DNA of 64,000 nt from Alphaproteobacteria bacterium (GTDB lineage Bacteria > Pseudomonadota > Alphaproteobacteria > Rs-D84): positions 51,513 through 115,512 of the forward strand of contig JAFVOS010000007.1 in NCBI GenBank assembly GCA_017505705.1, written 5' to 3'. Shown piece by piece: positions 35,282 to 43,937 of the stretch; the stretch's first letter is position 1; the number at the start of each line of letters is the position of its first letter. The translations under genes and the position numbers were made by a program. Under the pieces are notes generated by a model that saw nothing but the letters and a program-made list of their open reading frames with translations, was not told the origin of the DNA and did not search any database.

Positions 35282-36049
35282 GCGTTCACAATTTTATCAA
35301 AAGCAGGGGGCGTTCGTGCCGCCAGAATTATTACAGAAAATATTAAGAATTTATCCAGGTTTCGTGTCTGGAAAATGGCTCGTATGTTACGGCGTGATGT
35401 GCCGGTGGCTAAGATTGTTGGGCAAAAGTGGTTTTATGGTTTGCAATTTTTTACTGATAAATACACATTGGACCCACGCCCGGATACAGAAACATTGGTT
35501 GCAGCAGTGGTTTCTGATTTTGGGGCGCAATCTGAACCAATAAGTATCTTAGACCTGGGGACGGGAACGGGGTGTATAATAATTAGTTTGATGAAGAATG
35601 TGTGTGCAACAAATTGTGTGGCGCTGGATGTGTCCAGACGGGCATTAAAGATTACCCGTAAAAATGTTAAACGATATGGGTTGGAAAGCTGGGCAAGGTT
35701 GATTCGTGGATCTTTTTATAACCCAAAATTAAAATTTAAGAATAAGTTTGATGTGATTGTGTCTAATCCGCCATATATTGCACGTGGAGATATGCGTGTG
35801 GATTCTGGGGCAATGCATGATCCAGAATTAGCACTGTATGCACCAGACGATGGGTATGGGGCATATTTAGCAATTGCAAAAAATGCCAGGGAATGGATAC
35901 GCAAGGGTGGGCGGATATATCTGGAAATTGGAATCGATATGGGCAGGCGTGTGCGTGAAATATTTGAAAATATGGGATGGACCTTTGTGAGGTCTGATTA
36001 TGACCTGGCGAATGTCGAACGTGTGTTGGTGTTTGAATATTTGAAATAA
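35267..36049 (+). CDS. prmC: release factor glutamine methyltransferase
   Basis: A 260-residue SAM-dependent enzyme that methylates the Gln of the GGQ motif in release factors. An N-terminal helical region precedes the Rossmann fold with ILDLGTGTGCIIISL and the catalytic NPPY (IVSNPPYIARGD). The DPRPDTETLV motif is typical of HemK/PrmC. No ribosome-binding site precedes ATG 35267; a -10 box ends 6 bases before it. Divergent from the M23 gene, convergent with the lipoprotein hydrolase two bases on. Confidence 0.93.
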   Translation: MTINQAFTILSKAGGVRAARIITENIKNLSRFRVWKMARMLRRDVPVAKIVGQKWFYGLQFFTDKYTLDPRPDTETLVAAVVSDFGAQSEPISILDLGTGTGCIIISLMKNVCATNCVALDVSRRALKITRKNVKRYGLESWARLIRGSFYNPKLKFKNKFDVIVSNPPYIARGDMRVDSGAMHDPELALYAPDDGYGAYLAIAKNAREWIRKGGRIYLEIGIDMGRRVREIFENMGWTFVRSDYDLANVERVLVFEYLK

Positions 36050-36051
36050 CT

Positions 36052-36786
36052 TTATTTAAAGTTTATGTCCAGTTTTGGAAAATAGTCGTGTTTCGCATTT
36101 GGGATAACTGTCAGTCTGGATGCGGAAACCCATTTGCGACTTAGGCTGTTGGGCACAACAGAATCGTGTTCTGCGATATAGTGTATTTGTGATACTTGTG
36201 GCAATCCGTTCATGTTTAATGATTGGGACAGTGGTTTATCATTGAAATGTTTTGTCCAATCTTTGTGATTTAATACCCCGGCAATTGTTATCCATTTTTT
36301 TATGTTTAATTCTGGGTGTTGTTTTATTACCAATCCTGATACCATCGCACCACCAGAATAGCCAACCAGTATAATTGGGCGTCCCTTGGCAACGGATTTA
36401 ATGGCCTGGGACATATTATCTATTATTTGTTTGGAAAAACGTCCGTCTGTCCAATCGGTGGTATCACAATTTTTTCCACGTATATACTGGCATGGACGAC
36501 CCATGTATACGACATTGGGTGATGTGTCTTTTGATGCCAGATTGCGAACCAAGTGTTTGCGTGGCGTTGGGTCACGTGTTGGTTGGCCAGATCTGTTGAA
36601 TGCGTATCCGTCACCTTCGATGTATATGTGTATTGGATCTGATGCGGTGGTAATATGTTGCCATGTAGCAATTTCAAAGTCGTTTGTTTGAATTGGGGTG
36701 TACGTAAAACTGTATGGCCCAATCAGGGCGCTGGTACATGCGCCAAGTAAAGCAATACCAGAAAAGATTAATGGCTTAAAATTCAA
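36052..36786 (-). CDS. lipoprotein alpha/beta-hydrolase
   Basis: A 244-residue lipoprotein: signal peptide with lipobox LGAC (Cys17). An alpha/beta-hydrolase core follows with the nucleophile elbow GYSGG (Ser144), a candidate acid in AEHDSVVP (about 209) and the His in NAKHDYFP (about 236). The oxyanion loop may be IYIEGDGYAFN. Probable periplasmic esterase or lipase of unknown substrate. Its start overlaps the end of the upstream barrel gene by 11 bases, so the pair forms an operon. Confidence 0.8.
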   Translation of the reverse strand: MNFKPLIFSGIALLGACTSALIGPYSFTYTPIQTNDFEIATWQHITTASDPIHIYIEGDGYAFNRSGQPTRDPTPRKHLVRNLASKDTSPNVVYMGRPCQYIRGKNCDTTDWTDGRFSKQIIDNMSQAIKSVAKGRPIILVGYSGGAMVSGLVIKQHPELNIKKWITIAGVLNHKDWTKHFNDKPLSQSLNMNGLPQVSQIHYIAEHDSVVPNSLSRKWVSASRLTVIPNAKHDYFPKLDINFK

Positions 36787-37744
36787 ACCTTAATCCCAAC
36801 ATCAGGTTGATATAAATCAAGTTTTCTGCGCTTATCCAATCACGATGACGTGTGTTGTCTTCGTTGGTTAATTTCCATTTTACACGTGGAATATATGCCA
36901 TTCTGGCACCAAAGTCCAAGAACATTGTTTCTGTCAGACCGTATGATATTCCCCCCGCCACCAATGCAGCAATGTTAGATGTGCTGGTTTCGGATTTGTA
37001 AAAAGATATAACGTCATATGTTTCCGAATTTACAGAACCAAAATTGCGTAAATCCAGGTCTGCAGATAAATCGCCGTATGGATCGGTCAGATTCATAGCA
37101 GTTTTTGTATCTGCGTATCCAATCCCCAGACCGATGTATGGGATTGCTGTGCGAATTGGTTTTTGCAGGCCACTGTAAAAATCATAAAATGCCATTGCAC
37201 TGATGATATCTGTTTGAACAGTGGACTGAATAGCGCTGCTGGGGGTTTCGATTGCAGATACCGAGCCACCAGTTAACACCAGTTCGCCATTAAATAAGGG
37301 GGATGCATTATAATCGCTTTTCATTATGTGATCCCAGCCCGCTTCAAATCGCCATTGTGGTGCCCCAGGCAGTGTCCAACCAATACTGGCCCCTGCGGCA
37401 AATGCGAACGCTTCAAAGTCTTTGGTTGGTGGCAGGGTTGATATGTCACCATATCCCGCCAGTTCATATCCGCTGCAATCGCCACCATTTGCACGACATA
37501 CAGTTTCTGGAACAATTGAACCAGCACTGTCGATATAATAATATGCACTTAGTGCGCCAACGTCATTTTTAATGCCAGCAAAGCCCATAGATGCGCCACC
37601 ACGTAAAGATAAAACAAAACGTGAACCGTCATCTTCGTACCAGCCGTCACCAACATAAACACCGTCGTATTGCCAATTAGCCATAGCCGGCAAAGTCATT
37701 GCGCAAAATAAAATGGGCAAGATTGTATGTATTCTTTTTCTCAT
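36776..37744 (-). CDS. outer-membrane beta-barrel protein
   Basis: About 322 residues. The signal peptide (MRKRIHTILPILFCAMTLPAMA) is followed by strands rich in aromatic and Gly residues (FVLSLRGGASMGFAG; AYIPRVKWKL; YINLMLGLRFEF), ending in Phe, the usual barrel insertion signal. It resembles opacity-type or OmpW-like surface barrels without a firm family. ATG 37744 lies exactly 7 bases after a TATAAT on the minus strand; ATG 37750 overlaps that box, so I prefer the leaderless 37744. Downstream it overlaps a lipoprotein hydrolase. Confidence 0.78.
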   Translation of the reverse strand: MRKRIHTILPILFCAMTLPAMANWQYDGVYVGDGWYEDDGSRFVLSLRGGASMGFAGIKNDVGALSAYYYIDSAGSIVPETVCRANGGDCSGYELAGYGDISTLPPTKDFEAFAFAAGASIGWTLPGAPQWRFEAGWDHIMKSDYNASPLFNGELVLTGGSVSAIETPSSAIQSTVQTDIISAMAFYDFYSGLQKPIRTAIPYIGLGIGYADTKTAMNLTDPYGDLSADLDLRNFGSVNSETYDVISFYKSETSTSNIAALVAGGISYGLTETMFLDFGARMAYIPRVKWKLTNEDNTRHRDWISAENLIYINLMLGLRFEF

Positions 37745-37787
37745 GCCCATTATTATATCACAAAATCAGTGCCGATAAAAACAGATT

Positions 37788-39560
37788 TTATTTGTTTTGA
37801 ATTATTTCCCGGAAAATTTCTGCGGGGATTGTGCCGCCTGTGATTTTTGAATCCATGGGGGTAAAATCGTCGTTGCCCATCCATACGCCAATAACCAGGT
37901 TATTGGTTGCACCAACAAACCAGGCGTCACGATTTTCATTGCTGGTCCCTGTTTTCCCGCCCAGAACGCCGTTTGTGCGTGCCCGGCCACCGGTTCCCCC
38001 AGGGGCAATTACATCGGCCAGCATTTTTGTCATGTGTTCCACAGTTTCTGGATGTAATACGGTTATAGGTTCTGATGGATTTCGTTCGTATATAATATTA
38101 CCAGACTGGTCGGTTATTTTTGTAATAGAATATGGGTGCACAGAATTGCCGGCATTCCAAATAACAGCGTATATGTTGGTCAGGTCAAGCAGGGTCATTT
38201 CTGAGGCACCAAGAACAGTTGAATATTCACGACGCAGGCGTGTCCCAACCCCCAGACGCCCCGCCATCGATAAAATGTTTTCGATTCCATACATCTCAGT
38301 TAATTTTAGTGGTACAGAATTTACACTTTTGGCGAAAGCTGTTGCCAGTGTTATGTCGCCATAGTAGCGTTCGTTGTAATTTTTTGGGTTATAATCGCCA
38401 ATCGCAAATGGAGAATCGTTGACATAACTGTCGGGGGTCAGTCCATTTTCCAATGCAACCAGATATACAACGGGTTTAAAACTGCTGCCGGGTTGGCGTG
38501 GGGCGGTTGCACGATTAAATTGGCTGGTCTGATAATCGGTGCCGCCGGACATTGCACGTATTGCGCCATCTGTTTCCATCGCAATTACAGCCCCCTGGTA
38601 TGGAGGTGTTTTTTGTGACAGGGTGTTGGCAACGTGTTCCTGTAATTGCATATCCATTGTTGTATATACGTATAAGTCTGTTTCAAACGTACCAATTCTG
38701 GATTTTACTTCGTCGATAACAAAATCTGTCCAATATCGGTACAGATTTGTGTCTGATGTTGGGGTGGCGGGTGCCAACTGTTTGGCTGCAATTCGGGCCT
38801 GGTTCAATGTGATGTATCCTTGTCGTACCATTTCTTGTAGAATTACACGTGCACGTTGTATGTTCTTGTCCGGGTTGCGCAGAGGGCTGTATGTTGTTGG
38901 AGCCTTTAACATTGCGGCGATTTGTGCCGCCTGGGCGATGTTTAAATTATTGGCAGATGTTTGAAACATGATGCGTGATGCCGCATCAATGCCACGCATA
39001 CCACCGACCAATGATACGCGGTTCATATATAAATCCAGAATTTGATTCTTAGAGAACCGGTTTTCCAGCCAATGGGCTAATATTAATTCTTGGACTTTGC
39101 GTGATATTTTTTTGTCTCGACTAAGAAATATGTTCTTTGCGGTTTGTTGGGTTATGGTTGATCCGCCGGCCGCAATGCGGCCAGAAGCCAGGTTTGATAT
39201 TATTGCACGTGTTATGCCACGAATATCAATTGGGCCATGTTCAAAAAAGCGTTTGTCTTCGATTGCCACAATTGCCTGCCACACGTGGGGGGGCAGGGTG
39301 TCTATGGATACAGGGGTGCCCATGATGCGGCCCGATGCACGAATTTCGTTGCCGTTTTTATCCATGAATACCAATGCGGCTGGTCTGGTTTCGTGTAAAA
39401 TAGCTTCCAACGATGGCATGCGCATGTATATATATGCAACATAACCTGTAATAAATATGCCGGTGATTAAAATGGTGTTCAGTGCCCATGCCATCAGGCG
39501 TCGCTTAAATGATGGGGGTTGTTTTTTGGATGCACAGTTGTTGTTGGTGGAACGTGCCAC
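37788..39560 (-). CDS. mrcA: penicillin-binding protein 1A (class A, short)
   Basis: A 590-residue bifunctional murein synthase, clearly shorter than the 750-850 residues of many Alphaproteobacterial PBP1A. The start is GTG 39560 with AAGGAG upstream. A basic tail and one transmembrane helix (about 23-46) precede the GT51 domain (VAIEDKRFFEHGP; GGSTITQQTAKN). The transpeptidase has SSFKP, SVN (KSVNSVPL) and KTGTSNENRDAW. The OB-like insert and C-terminal extension seen in longer homologues appear absent. It works in elongation with MurJ-supplied lipid II. Divergent from a beta-barrel gene. Confidence 0.94.
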   Translation of the reverse strand: MARSTNNNCASKKQPPSFKRRLMAWALNTILITGIFITGYVAYIYMRMPSLEAILHETRPAALVFMDKNGNEIRASGRIMGTPVSIDTLPPHVWQAIVAIEDKRFFEHGPIDIRGITRAIISNLASGRIAAGGSTITQQTAKNIFLSRDKKISRKVQELILAHWLENRFSKNQILDLYMNRVSLVGGMRGIDAASRIMFQTSANNLNIAQAAQIAAMLKAPTTYSPLRNPDKNIQRARVILQEMVRQGYITLNQARIAAKQLAPATPTSDTNLYRYWTDFVIDEVKSRIGTFETDLYVYTTMDMQLQEHVANTLSQKTPPYQGAVIAMETDGAIRAMSGGTDYQTSQFNRATAPRQPGSSFKPVVYLVALENGLTPDSYVNDSPFAIGDYNPKNYNERYYGDITLATAFAKSVNSVPLKLTEMYGIENILSMAGRLGVGTRLRREYSTVLGASEMTLLDLTNIYAVIWNAGNSVHPYSITKITDQSGNIIYERNPSEPITVLHPETVEHMTKMLADVIAPGGTGGRARTNGVLGGKTGTSNENRDAWFVGATNNLVIGVWMGNDDFTPMDSKITGGTIPAEIFREIIQNK

Positions 39561-39629
39561 TGGAAAACTCCTTGCCTTTTTTATCAGTTTATAATTATAA
39601 TCCTAGCATATAAAAAAGGAAAGGGATAT

Positions 39630-40319
39630 ATGAAAAAAATTACATTGGTGTTGGTGATGTTGTTTTGTTCGCCGGCGTTCGCAGAAGATTTTTATTATCA
39701 AGAATATGTTGCGCCAGATGCAGCGTATGGTGCTGATTATGTTGAAAGTATAAATGTTTCCACAGATGGTAATCAACGTGATAACTATATAGGAATGCGT
39801 TTGCATAAGAATGAACGTATTTCGTTTGCGTTTGATATGCGATCTGGTGGTGGAACAACGTTAAAAAATGATGGGGTTGGTTTGGGGGTGTATGTTGGAA
39901 ACCGATTGACTGATTTTTTAAAGGTGGAATTTGAGACATTGTATAATGGGGCAAATGATACCAAGCGTGATATCGATTTTGATTTTGATATTTGGTCTAA
40001 TATGGTAAATGTCTTTTTGTATCAGACATATGGTGGGGCGGTTGAACCGTATGCCGGGGTTGGATTGGGTTTTTCAACAATTTGGTCTGATGTTGGTGGG
40101 CGTGTCGAACATGCAATGGATACAACCTTTGATTTTTCTTATTCTGTTATGGTTGGGGTGAATTTTGCATTGAATGATCGTGTGAATCTGGATCTGGGAT
40201 TTAAATATCAAAAATATGGGGATGCCGACCACAAGGCCAGTTCTGGTACATATGCAACAACAGATATTGACGCAACAGAATTTTATATCGGCGCTGCGTA
40301 TAAGTTTGGATTAAAATAA
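39630..40319 (+). CDS. small outer-membrane beta-barrel protein
   Basis: A 229-residue protein starting at ATG 39630 after AAAGGAAAGGG. Signal peptide MKKITLVLVMLFCSPAFAE. Strands such as VGLGVYVGNRLTDFLKVEFETLY, AVEPYAGVGLGFSTIW and FYIGAAYKFGLK indicate an eight-stranded barrel of the opacity/OmpW type, a common adhesin or porin-like fold. No enzymatic residues. A promoter-like TTGCCT-18-TATAAT lies upstream. It ends in a terminator shared with a small membrane protein. Confidence 0.82.
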   Translation: MKKITLVLVMLFCSPAFAEDFYYQEYVAPDAAYGADYVESINVSTDGNQRDNYIGMRLHKNERISFAFDMRSGGGTTLKNDGVGLGVYVGNRLTDFLKVEFETLYNGANDTKRDIDFDFDIWSNMVNVFLYQTYGGAVEPYAGVGLGFSTIWSDVGGRVEHAMDTTFDFSYSVMVGVNFALNDRVNLDLGFKYQKYGDADHKASSGTYATTDIDATEFYIGAAYKFGLK

Positions 40320-40346
40320 AAATGCCCCAATCGGGGCATTTTTATT
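40319..40346. terminator. bidirectional terminator
   Basis: AAATGCCCC and GGGGCATTT flank AATC (40320-40341), with T-runs on both strands. Confidence 0.8.
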
Positions 40347-40581
40347 TCTTTTTTGATTTTGGTTTTTGCTTAGATTTTGGTGCCGATTTGGTTGGGACTT
40401 TGTTGTATTCACGTGCCAGTGTCACAATACAGGTATATGCCAGCAGAGCAGACAGGGCAGTGATTAAGCCGGACAACAGGCCGTCAGAAAAGATTGCAAA
40501 CAATATAATTGCAACAACCAAAACAACGGTGTATCCCAAGTTTTTTGTCAGAACATTTAATAATTTTTCAAAAGATTTCAT
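40342..40581 (-). CDS. small membrane protein with basic tail
   Basis: A 79-residue protein: AAGGAAAA lies before ATG 40581. Two hydrophobic segments (about 17-33 and 35-58) are followed by a strongly basic, Lys/Pro/Ser tail (KSAPKSKQKPKSKKK). No family known. Monocistronic, convergent with the barrel gene. Confidence 0.6.
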   Translation of the reverse strand: MKSFEKLLNVLTKNLGYTVVLVVAIILFAIFSDGLLSGLITALSALLAYTCIVTLAREYNKVPTKSAPKSKQKPKSKKK

Positions 40582-40644
40582 GAATTTTCCTTTGTTAGTA
40601 CGTGTTGTATTATATCATATTTAGGGTTGGGTTTCTATGAAAAA

Positions 40645-40674
40645 AGACCGCAGAATGTTCTGCGGCTTTCTTTT
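40645..40674 (-). terminator. terminator of the 40702-41469 gene
   Basis: CCGCAGAA (40648-40655) and TTCTGCGG (40658-40665) form an 8-bp stem with a TG loop; on the minus strand CTTTTTT follows. Confidence 0.7.
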
Positions 40675-40701
40675 TCAGGGGAGAAAACATGAAAAATTGA
40701 T

Positions 40702-41469
40702 TTACAGCACAACGTATCCGCCCAAGCGTGCAGTTGCTGGGATTGGGCCAAATGATGAGCGTGGGCTGACGTATATGTTGCCAGTGACAGTAAATTCACC
40801 ACAAAACTGTAACATATTAACGTCACGCAGGAATAGGTTGCCATTAATGCGTACGCCACATGGCAATGTGTACTTGCGCATGTTTTGCAGGTACAGGTTT
40901 CCTTGGATTTTTGTGTTGTGTTCAATTGCTGTGGCTGCACCACGACTGTCAATTACAACATCGCCCATGATTTTGTTTTCTTGTCTAACTTTTGCGATTT
41001 GATTAACAGATGTTGCGCATGGTTTTGCAGGCACAACAACAATTGGTTCGTTGATGATTTCACGTGTTTGCGTGTCACGCACCATTGGCAGTGTGTTTGT
41101 GACTGGTTTTACAGGACGTGCCACAACATTGCGTTTTTCGGGTGTTGTATCAGATGGTAAAACAGTTGTCTGAACAACATCGTCACGAATGATTACAACA
41201 TTATCAGTGCGACAATTGCACAAATCAATAATTAACATTGAAAACAGTACGATAATTGCCACCAGTAATGTCAGATTAACAATACCAATTACATTAATAT
41301 TGCACAGCCAGTTCCAAATGCGTTTGCATGTGCGGGCCAGCATGCGAAATGGTGCGCATATGATTTTCCAGGTGTGTTTGCAGAAATTTTTCAGGCGTGT
41401 ATTTTTTTTGATTGTCTTGTTGTTCTTTACACGACTGGTTGCACGTTTAATTTGTTGTTTTTTTGCCAT
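40702..41469 (-). CDS. membrane-anchored protein with beta-helix-like C-terminus
   Basis: A 255-residue protein. The N-terminal 55 residues are very basic (MAKKQQIKRATSRVKNNKTIKKN start) with several Trp and Cys; one transmembrane helix spans about 60-85. A Pro-rich linker leads to a C-terminal region with the repeated phrase GDVVI, GNLYL, GNLFL, GNIYV spaced about 20 residues, which looks like a small right-handed beta-helix of the bactofilin or polymer-forming kind. Probably a scaffold of the envelope. Topology would put the beta part in the periplasm. Family not firmly recognised. Confidence 0.65.
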   Translation of the reverse strand: MAKKQQIKRATSRVKNNKTIKKNTRLKNFCKHTWKIICAPFRMLARTCKRIWNWLCNINVIGIVNLTLLVAIIVLFSMLIIDLCNCRTDNVVIIRDDVVQTTVLPSDTTPEKRNVVARPVKPVTNTLPMVRDTQTREIINEPIVVVPAKPCATSVNQIAKVRQENKIMGDVVIDSRGAATAIEHNTKIQGNLYLQNMRKYTLPCGVRINGNLFLRDVNMLQFCGEFTVTGNIYVSPRSSFGPIPATARLGGYVVL

Positions 41470-41556
41470 TGTTGTCCCTTTATGTCGGTATGTTTATTTG
41501 TTATAACTATAGTCCAAAAAATATATTTGTCAATAGTTTTTGTCAAAATTTATTCT

Positions 41557-42282
41557 TTACATTATTCGTGATTTGCGCAGACGTTTAATGATTTCTCGTT
41601 GGGTTCGTAACATGCATTCGTACATATAGTGCGAATATGCTTTTGTGTCGCCCTGGGCCCTGGCACGCAAAGCTGTCATATAGTTCTCTTTGTCGGTGCG
41701 TTTATTGAACAAAATTGGACGGTATCCTTTGGATATCAAAAACCAGTTCATTACCAGGCGGGCTGTGCGTTTGTTATAATCATTGAATGGTTGAGCGGCA
41801 ATGATGTCATAATGAATATTAAATGCACGTGTTAGTACAGGTACACGTTCGTCGTTTATATGATATTGTATGTCGTCCAGACGGTACAGCATCTGCATAT
41901 AGTTTGGTGCGTGAATTCCCAGCTGCATTATGTGTGCAGATGATATGCGATATTCGCCCCCAGGGATGTCTGTATCTTTGCATAAAATTTTATGAATTTG
42001 TCGAATAGCATATGTATCAATTGTTTTTATGTTTTCGTGTTGGACGATAAAATCCCATGCCGTTCCAAGATTCTTTATGTTGCTGAAATCCAGATAGAAT
42101 TGCTTTTCTTTCTGTGGCATATAATTTGGATATTGAAATAATATCTTGGTTTCTTTGGATAATTCATCACGTATCCAGTGCAGATTACGCAGCCGTTTGG
42201 CTGTGTCAGAACCAGACAACATTTTTGTAATTGTCTTGCGATTTTGTTCTATTAATTCTTTTAGGTTAGGCGTTTTTGTCAT
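41557..42282 (-). CDS. Fic/Doc-family protein with degenerate motif
   Basis: About 241 residues from ATG 42282, which follows GGGGG closely. The Fic core is recognisable: an N-terminal helical part, an IPGGEYRISSAHI flap region and the active-site loop. The usual HPFxDGNGRxxR reads QPFNDYNKRTAR here (from Gln164). The catalytic His is replaced by Gln, and the GNG part is NK as in Doc toxins. AMPylation by the standard mechanism is therefore doubtful. No antitoxin-like small gene is adjacent, so a toxin-antitoxin role is not supported. It could act as a pseudoenzyme or use another chemistry. Confidence 0.78.
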   Translation of the reverse strand: MTKTPNLKELIEQNRKTITKMLSGSDTAKRLRNLHWIRDELSKETKILFQYPNYMPQKEKQFYLDFSNIKNLGTAWDFIVQHENIKTIDTYAIRQIHKILCKDTDIPGGEYRISSAHIMQLGIHAPNYMQMLYRLDDIQYHINDERVPVLTRAFNIHYDIIAAQPFNDYNKRTARLVMNWFLISKGYRPILFNKRTDKENYMTALRARAQGDTKAYSHYMYECMLRTQREIIKRLRKSRIM

Positions 42283-42336
42283 TTTTGCCCCCATATATTA
42301 TTATTGTATGTGTAAAATATAACCCTTAATTGTAAT

Positions 42337-42364
42337 TTGTCAAGTTTTTTGTGTTTTTTATAAA
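42337..42364 (+). promoter_or_regulatory. ctpA promoter
   Basis: TTGTCA (42337-42342), 16 bp, TATAAA (42359-42364). Confidence 0.6.
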
Positions 42365-42430
42365 ATCGGGTTGAATGGGGTGAAAAATTGTTTTATGCTG
42401 GGGTTCAGGAATTATGAAAGGATGTTTTGT

Positions 42431-43831
42431 ATGTTAAAAAAAATCTTGGTTTTGTTATTGTTGTGTGTGCCAATGATTGCCGGTGCGGCGCCAAAAGATA
42501 AGAAAAAGGAAGAGCCAGTGGTTCATCTGACTGATGAACAGATTTATCAAGAATTAAAAAAATTGGCCATGGTGTTCGAAGTAGCACGTGAAAATTTTGT
42601 CGAAGAAGCTGATGAAAAAAAGATGCTGGAAGCGGCGATGAGTGGGATGTTGGGGGCGTTGGATCCACATTCTTCGTATTTGTCAGCAGATGATTTCAAA
42701 GAATTTAATGATAAGTCACATGGTGAATTTGGTGGACTGGGGATTCAAATTACAAGTGACAGGGGGGCGGTGCGTGTTATTTCACCAATTGATGATACGC
42801 CTGCGGACAAGGCTGGAATTAAGGCTGGGGATTATATCACCCATATCGATGGTGAACAGGTGTTTGATTTAACCCTGAACCAGGCTGTGAAAAAAATGAA
42901 GGGTCGTCCAGGGACCAAGGTAAAGTTAACTATTATTTCAGATGGTGAAGAAAAAACATTAACGCTGAAGCGTGCGATTATTAAGGTTGAGTCTGTAAAA
43001 CATGATGTAAAAACAATGGCTGATGCAGATCCGGATGATAAAGATGTGCCAAAGGTTGGCTATATCAGAATTTCTGATTTTGGGGCGACCACTGCACGTG
43101 ATTTAAGAAAGGCGCTGGAAGCACTGGAAAAGAAAAATGTTGTTGGATATGTTTTGGATGTCCGTAATAATCCAGGGGGGTACCTGACAGCAGCAATTGA
43201 TGTGTCGGATGCGTTTTTGGACAGTGGCGAAATTGTTTCAACACGTGGCAAAGCGAAGACGGATATTGAACGTACGTATGCTAAATCAGGCGATTTAGCT
43301 AATGGTAAGCCGGTGGTTGTGCTGATTAATCATGGTTCTGCGTCTGCGTCTGAAATTGTGGCTGGGGCATTGCAGGATAATGGGCGTGGACTGGTTATGG
43401 GATCACAATCATTTGGTAAGGGCAGTGTGCAACAACAAAAGCCATTGGGTGATGGAACAGCAATTCATATTACGATTGCACGTTATTATACCCCGTCTGG
43501 GCGTTCGATTCAAAACGAAGGTATTACCCCAGATGTGGAAGTTCTGCAAAGCAAGGTAGAGGTTCTTGAAAAGAAAGAGAGCAAGTATTCAGAGGCTTCG
43601 TTTAAAAATTCTTTGAAAAACGATCAGTCAAAGAAAAAAGATAAAAAGAAAGCGGATGATGAAGATGCGACAGATGACAAAGAATTAACAGATGAAGAAA
43701 AGGATGCGCTGGATTATCAACTGCAACGTGGAATGGATATGGTAATCGCAATGTCTAAGATGCAGAAAAAGACTGAAACGCTGGCGACAGAAGAGAAAAA
43801 GTCAGAAGATAAGTCTGATGAAAAAAAATAA
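42431..43831 (+). CDS. ctpA: C-terminal processing protease (S41), CtpA-like
   Basis: A 466-residue periplasmic serine protease from ATG 42431, placed 9 bases after AGGA; an earlier ATG at 42422 would sit directly on the ribosome-binding site. Signal peptide MLKKILVLLLLCVPMIAGAA. A PDZ domain (about 85-165: GGLGIQITSDRGAVRVISP) gates the S41 core with catalytic Ser in GSASASEIVAG and Lys in SFGKGSVQ. The last 80 residues are a low-complexity, highly charged Lys/Glu/Asp tail. CtpA enzymes trim murein hydrolases and other envelope proteins, which fits the M23 and RlpA genes nearby. Ends in a strong terminator. Confidence 0.95.
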   Translation: MLKKILVLLLLCVPMIAGAAPKDKKKEEPVVHLTDEQIYQELKKLAMVFEVARENFVEEADEKKMLEAAMSGMLGALDPHSSYLSADDFKEFNDKSHGEFGGLGIQITSDRGAVRVISPIDDTPADKAGIKAGDYITHIDGEQVFDLTLNQAVKKMKGRPGTKVKLTIISDGEEKTLTLKRAIIKVESVKHDVKTMADADPDDKDVPKVGYIRISDFGATTARDLRKALEALEKKNVVGYVLDVRNNPGGYLTAAIDVSDAFLDSGEIVSTRGKAKTDIERTYAKSGDLANGKPVVVLINHGSASASEIVAGALQDNGRGLVMGSQSFGKGSVQQQKPLGDGTAIHITIARYYTPSGRSIQNEGITPDVEVLQSKVEVLEKKESKYSEASFKNSLKNDQSKKKDKKKADDEDATDDKELTDEEKDALDYQLQRGMDMVIAMSKMQKKTETLATEEKKSEDKSDEKK

Positions 43832-43837
43832 AATTTT

Positions 43838-43859
43838 GGGGCGCTTGCCCCGTTTTTTT
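43838..43859 (+). terminator. ctpA terminator
   Basis: GGGGC and GCCCC around GCTT, followed by GTTTTTTT. Confidence 0.8.
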
Positions 43860-43873
43860 ATGTTTAATAAGTC

Positions 43874-43902
43874 TTGCCTTGATTAAAAAATGGGGGTATT
43901 AT
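43874..43902 (+). promoter_or_regulatory. nifJ promoter
   Basis: TTGCCT (43874-43879), 17 bp, TATTAT (43897-43902). Confidence 0.6.
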
Positions 43903-43937
43903 TTGCACGATTATAAATAACAGGTAAGGAAACAAAA

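Noticed and set aside
41557..42364. A Fic/Doc toxin-antitoxin module
   Set aside because: No small antitoxin-like gene is next to the Fic-like gene and its catalytic His is missing.
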